The position numbers and the translations under genes were made by a program. A stretch of 64,000 nucleotides of DNA, from NCBI GenBank assembly GCA_900543085.1, contig UQQF01000007.1:5453-69452 (forward strand), given 5' to 3'. Shown in pieces: positions 62,054-64,000 of this stretch. The DNA is from an uncultured Eubacteriales bacterium. Its GTDB lineage: Bacteria; Bacillota; Clostridia; Oscillospirales; Oscillospiraceae. The notes beneath the pieces are model-generated. The model worked only from the letters and a program-made list of their open reading frames with translations, did not search any database and was not told where the DNA came from. Numbering within the stretch: position 1 is the stretch's first letter; every line of letters begins with the position of its first letter.

Positions 62054-62391
62054 CGGAAAAACGCATACGCCGTGTGAAGCTCATGACGCGCGTTACCGAG
62101 GAGGAGTACGCGCAGATTCAAGCGCGCATGGCGCTCGTCGGCACAGGCAACCTGAGCGCTTTCCTTCGCAAGCTCGCGCTCGACGGCCGCATTGTACTGC
62201 TGGACATGGATGAAATAAAAACGCTGGTGAGCCTCCTGCGGCGCACCAGCGCAAATGTGAATCAGATTGCAAAACGTGTTAACGCTACCAGTCGTGTGTA
62301 CGAGAATGACCTCGCGGAGATTCAAAACCGGCTCGGCGAGGTGTGGCTCGCGCTGGATGACGTGCTGCGTAAGCTGGCAGTCATTGAGTAA
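62050..62391 (+). CDS. mobC: Relaxosome protein MobC
   Basis: A 113-residue MobC-type relaxosome accessory protein: RRVKLMTRVTEEEYAQIQARMALVGTGNLSAFLRKLALDG (ribbon-helix-helix-like start), then LLRRTSANVNQIAKRVNAT and ALDDVLRKLAVIE. MobC helps melt oriT and recruit the relaxase. The start is TTG 62050 (TTGA overlap with the preceding stop), and the relaxase overlaps by one base (TAATG). oriT should be near, possibly the hairpin cluster after the relaxase or upstream. Confidence 0.92.
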   Translation: MTEKRIRRVKLMTRVTEEEYAQIQARMALVGTGNLSAFLRKLALDGRIVLLDMDEIKTLVSLLRRTSANVNQIAKRVNATSRVYENDLAEIQNRLGEVWLALDDVLRKLAVIE

Positions 62392-63770
62392 TGGCAGTCA
62401 CCCGCATAATACCCATACGCGGCTCGAAAGGCCAGAGCGTAATAAAGTCTCTGACGGAGCGCACGGACTACGTCAAGAACCCGGAGAAAACGGAAAAGGG
62501 CTCACTGGTCTATGCCTACGGCTGCACGCCTCAGCTCGTCGCGGCTGAGTTTGTACTCTCAAAGCGGCAATATGCACAGCGCACAGGGCGCAAGGCTCCG
62601 GGCGTGATTGCCTACCACATACGTCAGTCGTTCAAGCCCGGCGAGATTACTCCGGAGGAAGCAAATCTCGTCGGGCGCGAGCTGGCTGAGCGTTTCCTCA
62701 AGGGGCGTCACGCCTACATCGTCTGTACCCATGTGGACAGGAAACACATCCACTCGCACATCATTTTCAACTCCACCACGCTCGACGGCATGGCAAAGTT
62801 CCGTGACTTCCTCGGTTCCGGGCGTGCGCTCGGACGCCTCTCCGACCTTATATGTTTGGAGCACAATCTCTCTGTCATCGCCAACCCACGGCGCTACACT
62901 CACCCCACATACGACAAGTGGCTGGGTGACAAAAAACAGCCGTCACACCGCGACCTTTTGCACGCTGTCATCGACGATGCACTCGCACGCAAACCGAAAA
63001 CTTTTGAAGAATTGCTTCGGCTTGTGCGCGAAAGTGGCTACGGGGTCAGTGAAAACAGGGGCATCACTTTCTACAAAGACGGGCAAAAGGGCATCAAGCT
63101 CCACACACTCGGTGCGGGATACTCCGAAGCCGAGCTGCGCGATGTCATTGCTGGCAAAGCGACGCACAATCCACGCGGCAAGCGTGAGCGTGCGAGCCTG
63201 CTCATAGACATCGAGGCCAAGCTCGCGGTGGGAAAAGGTTCAGGCTACGCCCAATGGGCTAAGGTTTTCAACGTCAAGCAGATGGCTAAGACACTGTTGT
63301 ATTTGCAGGAGCATGGCATCACGGGACGTGAGGAATTAAACACTAGAGCTGATGCCGCGAGTGAAAAGCTCTCTGCTTTGAACGACCGAATAAAGAAAAT
63401 TGACACCCGGATTGCAGAAATAACTGAGCTGCGCGGGCAGATTGTTGCCTACGCCAAGACGCGAAAAACCTTCGACGAGTACAAGGCATCGCGTTACTCG
63501 CGCAAATTTTTCGACGCCCATGCCGACGAGATTGAGCAGCACCGTGCGGCGAAGCACTACTTCAACGCACACGGCATTGAGAAGCTGCCCAAGATAAAAA
63601 CGCTCAATGCTGAGTTCGACACGCTCGTCGCGGAGAAGCGCGTGGCCTATGCCGAGTATCGTGCAATCCGCGACGAGCAGCGTGAGCTGCTGGTGCATCG
63701 GCACAACGTAGAAATGTTCCTCGGCAAAGAAAAATCTTCCGACGCCCGCCGCGACCGCGGCGAAAGATAA
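62391..63770 (+). CDS. Relaxase/mobilisation nuclease (MobA/VirD2 type)
   Basis: A 459-residue MOBP-type relaxase that nicks oriT and stays bound to the transferred strand. The N-terminal nuclease domain has AYIVCTHVDRKHIHSHIIFNS (metal histidines H119, H121, H123) and GVIAYHIRQSFKPGEITPEEAN; the nucleophile Tyr is likely in SLTERTDYV near the start. The C-terminal half is coiled coil and DNA-binding. ATG 62391 overlaps the mobC stop. A strong terminator and the end repeat follow. Confidence 0.93.
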   Translation: MAVTRIIPIRGSKGQSVIKSLTERTDYVKNPEKTEKGSLVYAYGCTPQLVAAEFVLSKRQYAQRTGRKAPGVIAYHIRQSFKPGEITPEEANLVGRELAERFLKGRHAYIVCTHVDRKHIHSHIIFNSTTLDGMAKFRDFLGSGRALGRLSDLICLEHNLSVIANPRRYTHPTYDKWLGDKKQPSHRDLLHAVIDDALARKPKTFEELLRLVRESGYGVSENRGITFYKDGQKGIKLHTLGAGYSEAELRDVIAGKATHNPRGKRERASLLIDIEAKLAVGKGSGYAQWAKVFNVKQMAKTLLYLQEHGITGREELNTRADAASEKLSALNDRIKKIDTRIAEITELRGQIVAYAKTRKTFDEYKASRYSRKFFDAHADEIEQHRAAKHYFNAHGIEKLPKIKTLNAEFDTLVAEKRVAYAEYRAIRDEQRELLVHRHNVEMFLGKEKSSDARRDRGER

Positions 63771-63794
63771 GCGCCCGCAAGGGCGCGCTGCCGA

Positions 63795-63826
63795 AAAAAG
63801 CTCCAGGCACTTGCCTGGAGCTTTTT
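63795..63826 (+). terminator. Terminator after the relaxase
   Basis: AAAAAGCTCCAGGCA (63795-63809) and TGCCTGGAGCTTTTT (63812-63826), 15-bp perfect stem with a 2-base loop and T run. It terminates the mobilisation operon. Confidence 0.92.
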
Positions 63827-63890
63827 GAGTTTTTGGGGTTTGGGGTCGAAGCCCCAACAAGCGTTTTTTCGAGAGTGGCCGGCCACTCTC
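63800..63890 (-). repeat. Element end repeat, right copy
   Basis: Inverted relative of 37805-37895: TGGGGTCGAAGCCCCA, GTTTTTT and GAGAGTGGCCGGCCACTCTC follow the relaxase terminator. Confidence 0.7.
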
Positions 63891-64000
63891 CCTGCTTGCT
63901 GGGTTTCTGCGGAATTACCCTCTTTGTAGACAGTCCGTTCATCCTGCGGGAGCCTTTTCTTTTAGGCTGGATGGGTGCGGCTCTGCCGCTTACCCGCGTC

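Larger units (their letters stand above)
37805..64000 (+). mobile_element. Tn1549-like integrative/conjugative element, incomplete
   Basis: Gene order (serine recombinase, pilin remnant, VirB6-like, PrgI, VirB4, NlpC/P60, DUF4315, DUF4366, TopB, methylase-helicase, MobC, relaxase) is that of the Tn1549/CTn family of Clostridia. Base composition and start-codon use differ from the host part. The left limit is uncertain (37.4-38.2 kb); the right limit is beyond the window. Coupling protein (VirD4) and replication/partition genes are not seen. Confidence 0.8.
63771..64000. other. Region after the relaxase; end repeat and terminator
   Basis: No certain gene. It holds the terminator, the right copy of the end repeat, and unannotated sequence to the window edge. 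A frame starting near 63970 could begin another gene but is cut by the window. Confidence 0.5.

Noticed and set aside
1..64000. Search by eye for tRNA, rRNA, riboswitch and CRISPR features
   Set aside because: None could be supported; no tRNA gene was recognised at the presumed insertion points.

Overview
This window looks like chromosome from a GC-rich member of the class Clostridia, probably gut-associated and in or near the Oscillospirales. The signs are the paired M16-family EF-P modification genes yfmF/yfmH, Lgt, a CarD-type regulator, strong AGGAGG ribosome binding sites, SLH-domain surface proteins, and a Tn1549-like conjugative module typical of Clostridia. This placement is inference from gene content; no rRNA, tRNA or CRISPR array was seen. 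A single base-count uncertainty is possible near 24.2 kb.

1-28 kb is GC-rich host backbone. It starts with the C-terminal part of a cyclic-glucan-synthase-like protein (glucoamylase-like plus GH94). Then come yfmF-yfmH-lgt, a coiled-coil protein, a YjjG-type nucleotidase, a cytidylate-kinase-like protein, a CarD regulator, PutP, and a three-gene set (DUF3737, a cyclophilin-like lipoprotein, and a flavodoxin fused to an acetyltransferase). Next are two nearly identical SLH surface proteins arranged as a 1.93 kb inverted duplication around a hairpin-rich MITE-like insert. They are followed by a SUV3-like RNA helicase, an alpha/beta hydrolase-pepT operon, a SirTM-macrodomain ADP-ribosylation pair, a decayed flavin/Fe-S gene, and a betaine-type ABC ATPase with a substrate-binding gene that has lost its permease half.

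28-37.4 kb is a lower-GC accessory block, all on the minus strand: GntR regulator, class V PLP enzyme, RidA, amidohydrolase, two S10 serine carboxypeptidases around a GPH symporter, and an EamA exporter. It looks like an inducible uptake and amide/peptide breakdown pathway. The GntR operator can be read directly: 14-bp inverted arms flank the -10 box of the operon promoter.

37.4-64 kb is a Tn1549-like integrative/conjugative element on the plus strand, probably incomplete. After a hairpin-rich leader and a large serine recombinase comes a truncated pilin-like gene, then VirB6-like, SpoVG-like, PrgI, VirB4, a BRO antirepressor, an NlpC/P60 peptidase, DUF4315, DUF4366, an autoregulated HTH protein, a toxin-antitoxin pair, topoisomerase III, a 2.8-kresidue methylase-helicase, MobC and a relaxase. 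No VirD4 coupling protein is seen. About 75 bp near its left end recurs inverted just after the relaxase.

The most notable signals are a complete TnpV-family gene nested out of frame inside the disordered linker of the methylase-helicase gene, and several element genes whose best start codons are non-standard (ATT, ATA, ATA, ACG), so their 5' ends are easily missed.
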